DNA from: Phoronis australis
Taxonomy: Eukaryota; Phoronida; Phoronidae
Assembly: GCA_002633005.1 (NCBI GenBank)
Contig: NMRA01000104.1
Span: 83,009-147,008, forward strand
Direction of reading: 5' to 3'
Length of the DNA: 64,000 bases
Part shown: positions 36,224-49,390 of the stretch, piece by piece
How the letters are laid out: every line of letters begins with the position of its first letter
Numbering within the stretch: position 1 is the stretch's first letter
Position numbers and translations under genes: made by a program
Notes under the pieces: generated by a model
The model's database searches: none
Seen by the model: only the letters and a program-made list of their open reading frames with translations
What the model was told of the DNA's origin: nothing

Positions 36224-38664
36224 ATGAGCATGGATAGCCTGTGTCTTCAAACAAATAAACTTGTTCATGAAGTTCAAAATGAACTTGGAAGCTTAGAACG
36301 GGCAACTGGTAACGACGTTCACACAGTGGAAAATCAAGTGCAAGCCAGAATTGATCAAATTGTTAGTAACTGTGAGAGACTTTACATCTTGGTCAACAAG
36401 GAACCGGCTCAAAAGCGTGCTAATGCAAAGATGAGAGTTGATCAACTCCGCTATGACTGTCAGCATTTACAGTCCGCCATGCGAAGCATTCAACTTAAAA
36501 GGTGAGCACTAGACAACATACAGATTTAGAGAGCTTTTCAAACAAAGCTTCGACTCCTGTGGCAGTTTTTTGTAGCCCGTGGCTGTATCTGTTAAACCTC
36601 TCAAAGGTTCATAGTTAAGTTTCATTGGTGTTTTTCTTGGATAGGGATGACAGATTACATTGACTTTAAGAGGATTGGAATAGCGTGCCTCTTAGTGACA
36701 ATTTTACTTTTTTATGCTTTTCTCTATATCTTGGGAGTTCTGTGATGGATTTACTTGAAACTTGTTAAGTAGGCTGGTATTAAAGAGACAATAACGCCTT
36801 TCTATTTTTGGATGGATTTGGTGTGTTGTATGACACATAGTGGCCATTTTCAATATTTTTGAGCCTGGTTTTTGGCATCTGCCTCTCTACTGGCCAAATC
36901 ACACTAAGAATCATTATGAAAATTTTGTGTATCTTTACAAGGAAGTACATGGCTGACGATGATTTTTGTTAATTTTTACCTGTGGCTCAATACAAATTCT
37001 TTGATGGATCTTCATGAAATTTAGCATGTGCTTCTAGTGAGGAGATCATAACTGACATATGGATTTGGTGACAAATCTGCCGACTGCAGAGTCTCCTGCT
37101 TGGCAGTGTTGTTTTCCTTGCATTTGTCTTGATATCTACTGATTTCTTGACGGATATTAATGAAATTTGGCAAATACACTGGCCCTGTTTCATATGGATT
37201 TGATCTTTGTCGCACCTCCTAGCTTGATGGAACTTTGCACAAAGATATATGGTGGATAATATGCAGGGGCATCAGATGATTTTTAACAGATTTGATTATA
37301 GTAGCGCCCCCTGTTTCCGTTTTTATGAGTCCACATATACTTTACATGTGTGGGTGGATAGTGCAAACGTCTGGCTGTATTTCCTAATCCATGATAGGAT
37401 CTGGCATGTGTTCCCATGAAGCTGAGAACAGGTGATGGTTTCCCAGACATTTTTGTTGCGACAGATTTTGATTTTCAGCTTTGTTGTCTTAATAGCCAAA
37501 TTAATTCAGTTAAATTATCTGAAACTAATAAATACCGCTGAACAGTACTGTTTGCAGTGCTGTCATGAGTTCATTTCAATTGTTTGCAATGGTTCTCGTT
37601 CTACAAGTACTCTCATAACCATACTCGATGCTGTCAGGACGCCGTTGGCCTTTACAAATTGCTCTTACTGCTACAGGCCTGTATTAACTTGGAAAAAAGA
37701 AATGTGGTTTCACAGATGGATTCCATAAAAACTCACCAACTTTGTCCAAAAACAATTACTGTCATTTTCCTGTTTTCCTGGCAGCAGAACATGCCATCAG
37801 CCATTGAGTTTAAGTGTTACGGTCCTTTTTAATCTTATATATTATTTGGTTATGACACATTTTATGTATAGTTTGACTCACTTGAAATGATGCCAAACCC
37901 AGTTTTGGCCTATTAACATATATTAAAAATTATGTTCCCATCCAGTTCTCTTCAACAAAATAATGTTCTGTAACCCTCAACAGCCCTCAAAGGTTTGGAT
38001 GAAAATTTGAAAGCTCCTTTCAAAATCTGCTAAACGGTGAAGCATGATCTACTCTTTTAGAAAATTGCAGGGCAACTGTGGAGAAAGACCACCCACTAAG
38101 AACCGTAATATCCAATCTGTGACAGAGGGTATGAGTCTTTAGCTGATTCCTGATTTTATCTTTCAAGATTGACACCTATGGTGCATCAGCATGTGCCAGT
38201 GCGATGATTGGCTGCGATCATCGAGACAGGGTTTAGTATCCTTTTAAATGACGATGCATCATAGTTATCATACATGGTGTACTGTATTCATTGTTTGACT
38301 CAGGTACCAAAGAGAAGAAGAAGAGCGAGAACGAGAAGAGTTGCTGAGTCGATCGTTCACAACCAACGACACAACGGTGAAGATTGACGCTGACGTACAA
38401 CACAATACGCATTTACATAATGCCCACCGAGGTATTGACAACATGTTGGCTGGTGGAACTAGCATTCTAGACAACTTGACACAGCAGCGGGGGACTTTGA
38501 AAGGAGCTCACAAGAAGATGCTTGATGTGGCTAACTATCTGGGACTTTCTAATACTGTGATGCGCTTGATTGAGAGGCGGACATATCAAGACAAGTTTAT
38601 CCTCTACGGTGGTATGATTGTGACGTGTGTCATCATGTTTGTTCTGGTCAGGTACTACATATGA
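36224..38664 (+). CDS. GOSR2: GOSR2 / membrin, Golgi Qb-SNARE
   Basis: Two coding exons, 36224-36501 and 38304-38664 (TGA), give 212 aa, the same length as human GOSR2. N-terminal three-helix region: LCLQTNKLVHEVQNELG, VENQVQARIDQI, ANAKMRVDQLRYDCQHL. The SNARE helix runs from about residue 125 to 188 (GIDNMLAGGTSILDNL, QQRGTLKGAHKKMLDVANYL, GLSNTVMRLIERR), followed by a C-terminal anchor (FILYGGMIVTCVIMFVLVRYYI). ELLSRSFTTND matches the family linker. It works with syntaxin-5 in ER-to-Golgi vesicle fusion. A splice acceptor at 36212 puts 11 nt of 5' UTR before the ATG, so a non-coding first exon lies upstream. A second in-frame ATG (36230) aligns better with the human start. Confidence 0.97.
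36640..37330. repeat. Degenerate ~170-bp repeat family, locus 3
   Basis: In the GOSR2 intron. Units carry TTGATGGATCTTCATGAAAT, GACACATAGTGGCCATTTTC and a TGGATTTG(G/A)T segment, as at 5500-6110 in the same orientation and at 29430 and 61380 in the other. Confidence 0.6.
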
Positions 38665-38722
38665 TCTGAACATGAGCCGTTGTTCTGGTCAGGTATTACA
38701 CATAAACTGAACATGAACCATT
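38641..38722 (+). repeat. GOSR2: 41-bp tandem duplication across the GOSR2 stop codon
   Basis: GTTCTGGTCAGGTACTACAT at 38641 repeats at 38682 as GTTCTGGTCAGGTATTACAC, the whole unit being 41 bp. The first copy encodes the last residues VLVRYYI and TGA; the second, read in the equivalent frame, would encode VLVRYYT and TAA. Confidence 0.85.
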
Positions 38723-40768
38723 GTCTCAAGGCTTCCTTAGTCTTTCCCAATTTAATTCTGTACCCTGCAATTTGTTTACTGGAAATATATTAAAATAGTA
38801 TTTATTTTTAAGCATTCCAGGAACATTTGATTTTCCCACCTGAAATGACCTACGAAGGCAAACTTGTTTGGTAATTATCCTATGTAGCTTGCTGTTAAAT
38901 ACATGTGTATCGTGATTTCACAATTCGTCTAAGGTAAAAATTCTCCAATTTGGGACAGTCTCCAGCATTTGGGGGATGGAAACTCACGCAAAAATTGAAT
39001 TTTCTTAATGCTGGATTTAGCACAAGGGCAATTTTGGCGTTCACCACATTTCTCAAATTTCGGACAATGTATTTTCGGTCTACGCATTGGATAATTTCGC
39101 GGTCTGGAATTCAGGACTCCACATATTGCCTATTTCTAGAAATTGGGAGTAGCTCTGACCTTGAGCAAAATAATTAAACTTTGACTGTCGCAAATTCGAG
39201 AATTTTTACCATACTTGCTATTTTTCTTGTCGCCTGAAATTAAGTTACCGGTATTTCAAATAACTTTTTAAAATAGTGTTAGGTGCATCTAGCTGTGTAG
39301 ATTTGCAGTGTTGCTAAGTGTTGATAACTTTAGACCCATTGTCTGAAGAGAAGTTAAAATGGCTGTGAATGTTTTGTGACTGGTATGTTCTCGTTAGTCA
39401 GACTATTTATTCGCTGCGCAATCCAGATTTGTGGTGCAAGTATTTCAGTAATTATATCCTTCCTCTCTTACTTTTCATTTTTTGATCCCCTGTGAGACCC
39501 AACAGGCAGTTGATGTGAGCAGTAACTGGTCTCTCTCTGAATCTGTTTATTGACAGAGTACATGCAACTGATTAGGAAATGAGCATCCTATTTACAAGCA
39601 GCTAAAGCGAACATCCTATTTACCAAAGAATTACTGTGCAACTCACTTCCACTGCAGTTTGTTGTTGTAATTGTTTGTAAGGTTAATGTGCTGAACTGTT
39701 AAGGTTATATGACTAATGTCCAAGTTTGGCTAACTTCGGAACACCGGCTTTCAGAAATGGCTGATTTGGTGTATATGAAATTTTCAGATATGTTTAGAAA
39801 ATTGTTACAGCATTTTTGAGATCTCACCTTGAACATTTATATGAAATTTGATCGTGAAATTGATATGGATGTTCTGCTATCGTTGTACCTTAGTTTCTTT
39901 ATCGCTAAATTTTACTAAAATGGTCACGTGACCTAATTGTTAACAGATTGATAAAATGTATAAAATCAAACTCTACAGTTTTTTACTTTCCAAAAATATA
40001 TATTTTTACCCTGACAGTTCAAATCTATATTTCTGTGAGATATCTGACTAATTAGGCTGACCTGTCACTAAGGTCCTACACAACCTAAAGTTACTTTTCA
40101 GGAGGTCTTTAATTCCCATAATTTTGAACAACCAGGCTGTCATACGTGGTTCTGTATCGTAACTTCCTATTGGTACAAGACTTAATGGACCAAATTTTTG
40201 AAACCTCACTGTGTTGCTAAATTGATCAGACTTTCACCCTATGGTATCTCATGACGACATAAGCTGCCATCATAATCAGAAGGGAAGTTTTTTTCCTGCT
40301 GTAAGCGTTTTACCATATTGGGCTCTAAAGTGAAGATGTTCAAGTTTAAACACAGCGAGTTTTAAATGCTCACAGGAATTGTACATGACAAATGTGAAAA
40401 TAAAATGAAATTTTTTCTGAATCAACATTGTGTTTGATCATCTCATATGCACATTCACTGACAAAATAACAGAAGTCTTGTTCAATTGAACTTGAGCACA
40501 AGTCTGGAGTCTTCAGTGTTCTGAGTTTGAATCCAAGTGCAGGTGTTCCACACGTGCAATATTTTACATTACAGCATTCATTTGCTGTTTTGTACATTTG
40601 CATAGCTGACGTTTCTTGAGTTCTGTCAGTTTCATATAATCGAATAAACAAACAATTTCTCTTCTCCATTCTCTTCAGTTTGTTGTACTCACCAACTCTA
40701 CACGTGACTAAAGTTAAAGTGCACATTACATACTAAATCAACTATCAAAAGTGCCACACGTCCCTGTC
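38665..40768. other. Convergent intergenic region between GOSR2 and the bHLH gene
   Basis: Contains the 3' UTRs of both genes. No repeat family above recognised. A 118-codon ATG-started minus-strand open frame (40370-40726), with several cysteines, lies directly after the bHLH stop; I do not recognise it and it may be chance 3' UTR sequence. Confidence 0.4.
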
Positions 40769-41356
40769 TTAGCGAGATTTCTTGTATGGTGTTTGTCTGT
40801 TGTTTCCTCGTCTCCGTCCTCGCCGCTCCGTTTTTCCAATGTCCTTAATAGTCCTAATTTCTACACCAATGCTGTGAAGAACACTAGCCAGCGCTGATAT
40901 GTATTGGATCGCCAATCTGAGTGTGGCGATTTTTGACAACTTCTGATGTTCACTTAAGTTAGACTTGGGCACGACTTTCCTCAGTTCATCAAATGCCTCG
41001 TTCAGCATATGCATCCTATTTCGTTCTCTGTCAGTCGCTGCTCGTGCGTTGCCCTTCTCGTCTGTTTCTTGTTCCGCGTTCTCTTCCACCCGCGATAACT
41101 TTTGTTTACCAACCGAGTTTGGATTGGTGACGGGCGAAGTTTGCGATGTTATTTGAATATTTGCTAGCGTGTAGTCTGGACACGAATCTGGCTGGTAGAA
41201 ATACGGCGATGATACATGCATTGCACATTTGTCAAAATGGTACAGAGATGACGCACTGCAATGGTTCCACTCACTGTTGCTATAAAAGAACGGCGAATAG
41301 TATTCCTGTTGAGACAATCCATAAAAATCGTCCAGTCGCTGATAGACGTCTGTCAT
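40769..41356 (-). CDS. Class A bHLH transcription factor, single exon
   Basis: A 195-aa protein starting at the ATG at 41356-41354 ([13 protein letters not shown]); codons further upstream in the same frame lack an ATG. The bHLH domain is at about residues 104-160: basic region [20 protein letters not shown], an extended loop [11 protein letters not shown], and helix 2 [20 protein letters not shown] and R of the DNA-reading ER-R pattern are present. The N-terminus is Tyr/Ser-rich; the C-terminus is a basic tail ([11 protein letters not shown]). NRMH and LNEAFD recall the atonal superfamily (NeuroD, Mist1, Fer3), KIATL and the loop length recall Olig/Beta3 and BHLHA9; orthology is not decided. 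It probably binds E-boxes as a heterodimer with an E protein and acts in cell-fate control. A TATA box lies at 41484-41490. Confidence 0.9.
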   Translation of the reverse strand: MTDVYQRLDDFYGLSQQEYYSPFFYSNSEWNHCSASSLYHFDKCAMHVSSPYFYQPDSCPDYTLANIQITSQTSPVTNPNSVGKQKLSRVEENAEQETDEKGNARAATDRERNRMHMLNEAFDELRKVVPKSNLSEHQKLSKIATLRLAIQYISALASVLHSIGVEIRTIKDIGKTERRGRRRGNNRQTPYKKSR

Positions 41357-41483
41357 GGCTAATGACACCCACACAACTTTCAAACGCTGTCTAATACTTG
41401 TGAGACTTTAATGCCTCTGCCAAATGTTCACCGCTTTCTTTCGTGTAAGACTAAATTATCCTCTGGCATCAACGGTCTTCAGG

Positions 41484-41490
41484 TTTTATA
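41484..41490 (-). promoter_or_regulatory. TATA box of the bHLH gene
   Basis: GTATAAAACC on the minus strand, about 130 bp upstream of the ATG. A start site ~30 nt downstream would give a 5' UTR of roughly 95-100 nt with no intron, in keeping with an intronless, tightly regulated gene. Confidence 0.6.
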
Positions 41491-42802
41491 CCCGGTCGTC
41501 GCTGTCTGTGGTAGTGATAAAATTTCGCTACTCGGTCTCAAAAAGAAGGCAGCCAGCGTGAAAACAAGAGATAAAGTTTTCTTATAATCATATTAACGCC
41601 GCGACAATCATTTGAGAAGATACTAAGTGACGGAGTGTAAATTTGATAATGCGTTTTTATTGGATAAGTGGAGCAGTTCTAGTTACCATGACTATCACGC
41701 GATGGGTTATGGCACTTGTCTATCGTCGAATAATGTTAAAACTGCATTTCCTTCCGTTAAGCTGCTCGAAAACCGAAAAAGGAGACTACCATAGACCATT
41801 TATACCTCTACAAATGAAGCCAGACTCGCATGCTTTTATGTTAGGACTTTACGATTGTTGACGTGTAGAACATCCAGAGTATTTGTGATTTTTTAAAAAA
41901 ATCTAACTTTCTCAGAAAAAAATGTCATATTTTTATTCGGACATTTGCTTAAACTTTAGGTTTGAGATTATTTCTAAAACTTCAAAGTGTCTGTCAAGAA
42001 TTACAAGTCTACGACGTTTAAGGTTTCGAAACCTCCATTCCCGGGGTTAAATTGACAGTTGAGGGAATTTTATTTAATTTTCTAAAATTTGACTAATTGC
42101 CTTAAACGGTGGTCTAAAAATGTCGCAGTAAATACTGCCACGTGTGCGCGCTAGGCTCTTGATACTTTACCATGTTGCCAATTAGAAAATAGCGGAAGTA
42201 ATCGACATTAAGATAACTTTGACGTAATTAGCAATTAGACACTCATCAGAAGTCTGGTGCCTTTCTCGCGGTTACCGAGTACACGCGGTCAGAGTGGATG
42301 CATTTGTGCAGTGACATAACTTGAGACGAATTTGTTGCAGCCATGTTGTTTTATTTATTTTACGTTCGGTCTCACGAAACGGATGTTTTGAGAAGACGTT
42401 TATAGTGACAATGCTAGATCTGTAACATACGTAATACCTCTCTTTTGAAATTGGTTAAAATGTTGCACAAAGCTAAATCGTTGTAACACAGTGCTCTCAT
42501 TACATGAAATAGATCTTTTGTGAATGCAATCGAAATCAGGGTCGTAAGAAAGATGATTTTTTCTCTCCATTATTCACAAATTCTTTAGTACATGGGCCAT
42601 CATTAAGTACTCGAACCCCGTCACTATTAGTTTTGGCCAACAAATCATTTTTGCTCTGCGAGTATCGATCGTTTAGCCTTGTTTACTATTTAAATTGTTT
42701 TTCAATGATTGTTGTGGCTCAACATGAAATTGAAAATTAACTGACTTATGATTTATTGATAGTCACTGTAAACCATGTTCTGGGCCTAGGGTGTAATCTT
42801 TT

Positions 42803-43170
42803 TACTCGAAAATGAACTTGAAATTAATTGTGTTATTTTCTACTCTACTTTTGTGCGAACTCAAGATAAGTGTCTATTGGCTATGTTGGGGTAAATAATG
42901 GGTTACAAGGAAAACTTTTAATCCTAGTGTGAAATTGATGACGCCAGTATTAAGGCTAAAAGTTCCGAGCCTGAAATCGAAATTTCGAGTTTTTACTTGA
43001 GTTTGTTGCACGAATATATGGGTTATCAAATGCGAACTTGGACTAGAAACTCATTTGCATAAACCATAATGCACTCGAGCACGGACTACCCGCTAAGCCA
43101 CTTATTTTGAGTTCACACAAAAGTAGAACAGAAATTGTCAAAAATAATTTCGAATTTGATTTCGAGTTCA
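42803..43170. mobile_element. Inverted-repeat element with ~70-bp imperfect arms
   Basis: The left arm (about 42803-42873, with CTACTTTTGTGCGAACTCAA) and right arm (about 43100-43170, with TTGAGTTCACACAAAAGTAG) are reverse complements with roughly a quarter of positions changed. The ~225-bp centre has no open frame of note. Probably an old MITE. Confidence 0.6.
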
Positions 43171-46100
43171 AATATTAGACCCCGGTATTTTGCTCTTAAA
43201 TTGAAATTGCCGTGTTACAATAAATCGCCTCCGTCGAATTCATTGCATGATGGTCATACCGCTCTGGTGGCTGAAACTAACCCACGGTGCAAGGTTTTAA
43301 TGAGCCTGGTCCGAAACAATAACGACCTGTCACTGCTTCTCCACCTTAGAAACCAGCTTCTAATCTGAGTTGCCACCCCCGGAACCACCTGGGTGTCACC
43401 GACATCCATCCCTAAAGCTCCAAAATATTAGTTTTGTGCCCATCGCACCCGCTTTATATCACCCTGCATTTTAATTTTACCTTCTTGGCCCTGGCTAAGC
43501 AACTCCATACAATATACTGGTGATTTATTTCAAAGGGTGGAAATAATTCCATGGCCGACCCGGAAACTCGACCGATACTCTCACGCTCCTGGTTGTCTCA
43601 ACAGTCGTCTTGCAAATCAACGCATTACGCTCTCGCATCATTTAGTACGCGAGTGCGAATTCTCATGCTAGAAATGCAAGGGTATAACATTAGCTAGGAC
43701 CATCTGTTCACCCGAGCGTGACCATCGTTATTTCACTAACTAGGGTAGGGGAACGTGTTTAGTGAAAAACATCGCTTGGGGTCATTTTGCATTTATTTTC
43801 ACATTAAATTTAGACTCCGCCATTTTCAAAGTCAAAATGACCCGTGAGGTCAGTCATTCGCGGTGTCAAAAAAATTTAATGCAACACCAAGAGGGAATTC
43901 GAGAGCCAACTGGTTACACAGCGAAAGACAATCTCAAATATTATATAGGCTGGTTACCTATCATCGCAAATTCCGTTGATGTTTGATCGGTAAAAATGAT
44001 GACATTCCCTGTAGGCCTATTATTGCGTCACAAAAAGTGTCTTCAATTCACAGATGATGCCAGCTTATTTTTGAAATGATTCGGGTTGACCTGACTTTGG
44101 CGTTGAAACAAAATCGCAAGTCTGTATTTCTCGCTGGGCGCACGTGTTAACAAAGACTACGACTTGACTTCGCCATTTTTTGTGCAGCCGTTTCACAGTC
44201 ATGCTGTGATCCTGAGAATACAACTTCGCGGGACAGTCGCCAGTGCGCTGCGGGTGCCCCTAAGCCGCGAACATTGTGACTTTTTTCCACGTCTAGTTCT
44301 TTTGCAGGGCGATCTAAGAAGAACGAGACTTCAAAGTCAAAACCTTGTTTTATATTGGCGGTGTAATTGTGGCACATTTTAAATTACTAGCTGCCAATCA
44401 AATTGCTGGTGAATAGAATACGTAAAGCACATCAACATTGCACATCTTTTCAAATATCTTCGTAAGTATGTTTCACGCGCTCGTTGATAATAGTTTGTGA
44501 TTGACCCCAAGCACTCAATAGCGATCGACAAATGAGCACAAGTGGCGATGCGAAGGCAGTGAATAAACCTTGCCAGGCTATATGCAAATTATACTGCTCT
44601 GCACAAATGTCCTCAACCTTTACTGAATAAAACGTACCTTAAATGAATGACTAGTTTTGGACAATAGAGTTTCCACTAAAAGTAAAACATTCAAAAGTTA
44701 AGGATTTGTTCAACCTTAAAACCGATTTGAAGTGCCCTCATATTTTATCAGTGAAATTCACGGGGTCTGCATAGACAGCTTAGACGGTCTGTTTTTTGAC
44801 ATTTTTCGACAACTGTGCGCTTGACCGTTTTAATAAACAAAACACCGTGGCCACACGGGTTGGTCTTTTTGTGGTCTTCCCAGTAATGTAAACACTGATT
44901 AATTTTATCTTTTGGACCTCGCAGATAAGGACACGCGAATGGCACGAGAGCAGCTGGTTTCTGGCTTGTACGCTCTCAAACCCACACTTACTATATGCGT
45001 GAAGCTACCTATATCTAAAACACTTGAGCAGACCCGTAGAATACATTTCTGAAATATTACATTAGTGAAACGTAATGTATCCACTACAAAATGGAGGACG
45101 TTGATGTGTATTCAATTTAACACTAACTTTTTAGGGGCAATAAACTCCGACCGTTTGTCAAAATCATTTAGTGTTATGAACGAAGTTGGCGTCATTACTT
45201 GTTTTGTTCCTTACTCATACAAACCTGGTGATTTTTAGGCTTAAGCACATACAATGTACAAGGTTGCCGTACTCACAAACGAATACTTCCTTCCCTGTAC
45301 TTATAACATGGACTTTTTTCAAACATTTCTTGTGACAAACTGACAATTACAATACAATACAAACGCACATAAACATACTTAAACATTTACCAGCGTTATA
45401 GTTGTTCTCGGTTCCATTTTTGTTGTGATTTTCTTATGTGCTATTGATTTTACTAATAGTAAATTCTATATTTCTATATTTTTTCAAAACGTTAGTGCCA
45501 TCAGTTGTTAACGGAATTTTGTTCTGCGTTCTACATTGATAAATGACATTTTGACATTTTTGTTATTAAAACTAAAAAAATTATACTGTTGCTACATTCG
45601 GTATTTCCAAACAGAATGTCAAGGCCATTTAAAAAATTGATCTTTAGGAAATCATCGCAAACTTTCTTCCACAACTCTCTTACATATCTGCATTCCACAA
45701 GTAATATAGTCTCTTTATGCTCAGAGCAAAATGTGCATAGGTCATTCTCTTGAACTTTAATTAACGTTAAAAGGACATTTGCTGTTATAATATGACGTAC
45801 AATTTTGTACTGGAAATGCCTTAAATGTGAATCTAACGTTAAAACATACAGTAATCGATGAATTTTGGATCAATCAAAATCATCAACAGAAGTAAGGTTT
45901 AAATCTCTAACCCACTTCTAACGTAGACTTAGTAGAAGTCTATAATTATCTAGACGCTTAATAAACCTAGTCACGTACCCGATGAATTTTCAGTTCAGGT
46001 ACGGATCTACGACTTCAGTGACAGGGGGTTTGCTTCTCCAGATAGAACAACTTCACCCCTCCCTGCCCCCCGACAAAGTTGGAGTTGCACAACTTCAATC

Positions 46101-48915
46101 AACGAATGAAACCTCTAAGATGAAACCCTTCTCAAAAAGTAGGCGTTTGCAAAAATGTAACTTTTGTCAAGTTCCTACCCGAATATTTTTGTTGGGATTT
46201 AAAATCGGAAGACATCCCTTCGTAGATAGTAGGTTCTCACCTAAGAAAAAATCACCTACTGATAACGCCTGTAGGGGCCCGCGCTTTGATTTACACCGGT
46301 TGTTATTAGTTTCGCAATTATCATAATCTGGTCTAGAGATCCCGCCCAAACTAAGTGGAGCTACTTTCCCGTCGGTATGCAAGTGAGATCCCCGGCTAGT
46401 CTCAGGATCCAGATCTCACCTATTCACCCGTTTTTACATTTCCAGAATGCGCTCTATGACTCAAGAGAACACGTGAAGTGTTCTCTCATGTGTATAATGC
46501 TAGTTGGCTGGCTTCCAAATAAGTTCCAGGCACGGTCATCCGACTGCGCACACGTGCTTCGTTACCAGACGACCGGTTAGGCGCCGCGGCAGAAGTATGA
46601 TCTACCGCGGGTACCCGTGAAACTGCTTGCTGGCGTCCAGCATAGATATATATCTATGGCGGCCAGTGCAACTGACACGCGTAGACAGTCTACTTGCCAA
46701 ACAATATAGACCTAAAAATCTCCCGCGTAGGCCTAGTTAGCTCAGTTCTGACTGATTTCCTCAGACGAAAAATTGCACGGCGGGTAACTTGGCTTCTGAT
46801 ATTGGCCACTGTCCCATCGCGCGAAGCGGCGCTAGCTTTGCATCCATCCTCGTGAAAAAACTAAAAAACGGGGGCATTGTTGATCAACTTTTCATGACAC
46901 TAAGATGCAGTTTGACTGTATATACGTATTTCAACATTTCAAGTTGTCTCATATTGGTCTCATCATCTGAATTTGTTATAAATAATTCAATTGCTGTTCA
47001 AGGATTTCGCTCATGTTGTTTCTTTGTGCGGTGAGATACGAAAACAGAAGGACACTTATAAGTTTCACGAAACCATAACCCGCGTTTCTCGTATGCATTA
47101 TGATGTTCAAATAATTTGCTGGAAAATGAAACAGACGGACGAAAAAAGTTCAGTAATATAACTCGATCGACGAGTTTTAGTGTTCGTCAGAGAGGGGAAG
47201 TGGTACCACAGTGGACACGGACGGAATAATATCGCTGACTGGTTGGTCCGCCACGGGCGGGCCAAGTGTTACGGGAGAGGGTGTAACGCGCGTGGGAGGG
47301 GAATATTCGCTGGCTATACCCCGACAACCGAGACGAGCCGAGTAACAAATGAGCAGTTGCCATCTGTTCACCGGTGATCACAACTTGCAGTGTTTATCAT
47401 CTGGATTATGCATGGCTATGTTACATGAATAAAGGTTGTAAAATAATGTTTTATGTTCTACTGATTGACCTATCAAGAACCATGCTGTCAGAGTTTTACG
47501 CCAAATTCAGTGCTCAGAATAAAGCCTGGGCCAAAGAGATACAATAGGGTGTAGAAGGGCCCGGGTGTAGGGGACGGGCCATCCAATCACTATGAATAAA
47601 CACCTTTTGAAATTGTGACTATGATGTGTAGTTAAATTGAATGAAATTTCTATTTTATGTTTCATCTTTTGTACTTTTCTTAACACTACTGAGGGTCCAC
47701 GCATTTGAATAGAGAGAGATAGGTTCATCCTGAAAAGTCCCGGGCATCACCAAACCCGTGCACCCAACTGTAGGGATAGCATTGAATCAGCCTCAAAACA
47801 TACAAAGAAAACTTCCTGCCACACACCGCATGACTAGGCTAAGTTCGATACTACTCCCGGGTTTGTCCCGCTTTTAGCATTAGGCCTATAGTATATTTTC
47901 CACTTGACCATCCAATCCAGCAAGTCTCTATATGTTCTGCCCCTGATCCCCACCTTGCGGTCAATAGACTGTACAACAGTTAGGATGGCCTGAAGACCTT
48001 CTGATTGGTTCGCTTGTAGCGGTATGTAGGCAATCCTTTCAAGTTAAGCGTCTACGTCAGAAGTAAATGTCACATTTCTGTTCATCTATTTTACCAAAAG
48101 AACCTGCGACAAAATAGTAAACTACTTGGCGTTAATATAAACTTCCTGTTGAGCTTCCATGTGATATTATCCTTCACAAAAAGACTTCGCGCCCAAATTC
48201 ATAACTGCGTTTCTGTAATTCCCCAGTAGCAAAATCGTCATTCATGCATTTATGCTCATCAATTATAAAGATTTCTCACTAGCTTGGCACTTCTGCTTAA
48301 AAAATACCCTGGTAAACTAGAAAAAAACTACGAGCCATGAGATTTGTTTGTATCGGCTACCCAAGCTTTTATGACGAGTTAGTTAAACCCTGTGTTGATA
48401 ATTTCAACCAATCCTCGTTTTCTGTTACCTGCAGTGACGTCAATCTTGAAGTGACAGAAATCAACTAAAAACTCCTTCTCCCTATGTCACACTTGGACAT
48501 TCCCACAGTTGTGGTGAATTCGCTAAAAGTGTAGGTCACGCTTGCTCGTCACGGTTTAACAGCGGACTTTGAAGGAGTTTTCAAAATTTCCTCCAAAATT
48601 TTGAGGGTTAACTTGTCAACGTTTATAGAGCATTATTCTGTTTCAAAGAACTGGATAGAAAAGTCGTTTTTGGTATCTATTAATTGGTCAAAAGAGGGTT
48701 TGGGTCCTTTGAGTCAATCAAAACTTACCGACCCAAGTCACCTTCCGAGTCCGACGGTGTCCAGTCTAAAAGCTTACAAGGCCTATAATAATTTCTTTTG
48801 CGAGTCGCCGAAATAATTAACTAAACTCTTCTAATTGAGCGATTGTAAGTCCAGAGTTAGTGCAGATAAATACGGCCAAATTTCGTTTTAGTACCGTCCC
48901 CAGCAGGTTTGGAAC

Positions 48916-49075
48916 CAGGGGCGGATCCAAGATTTTGAGTTAAGGGCGGCCATGGCAGAGTATATTAAAACAGGATTTTGCCCGTAGGATATTTGCACCT
49001 CCCAACTGCCAAATGGAATCTGGGAGAATTTTAGAGGGGGCCATGGCCCCCTTGGCCCCTCTCTACATCCGCCTG
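48916..49075. mobile_element. hAT-like MITE with CAGGGGCGGATCCA end
   Basis: Starts CAGGGGCGGATCCAAGATTT and ends CTCTACATCCGCCTG. The sub-terminal GGGGGCCATGGCCCCCTTGG block is itself palindromic. Termini of the CAGGGGCGGATCC type are known from non-autonomous hAT elements in many invertebrates. GGAAC flanks both ends. About 160 bp, no coding capacity. Confidence 0.7.
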
Positions 49076-49336
49076 GGAACAACTAGCGTACCGGGTAGTT
49101 TAGAGCCTCGTGCTGGGCCGAACCTGAACTTATAGTGCCCGGACCGCAGTGTAAGTATGTAATCTTTGTCATGATCGATCAGACATCGATGCGTCATGCG
49201 TCGCTATGCACATAACCTAAAACGTAGTTACATGCTCTCCAGGGACGATTGATTTGTACTTTTTATTTTACCGCTCAGTGTAACCCGGCCTTGAGATTTT
49301 TACTTTTTAACCTTTCGAATTTAAACTTCGTGAATC

Positions 49337-49390
49337 CAGTGGCGGATTTAGAGGGGAGGGGGCCAAGGGGGGTATGGCCCCACTAAAATT
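49337..49390. mobile_element. Fragment of a hAT-like MITE
   Basis: CAGTGGCGGATTTAGAGGGG followed by AGGGGGCCAAGGGGGGTATG resembles one end of the element at 48916-49075; the other end is not recognisable. Confidence 0.45.

Noticed and set aside
47180-47377. GC-rich open frames on both strands
   Set aside because: The overlap on both strands, lack of domain and local GC content suggest base composition, not coding.
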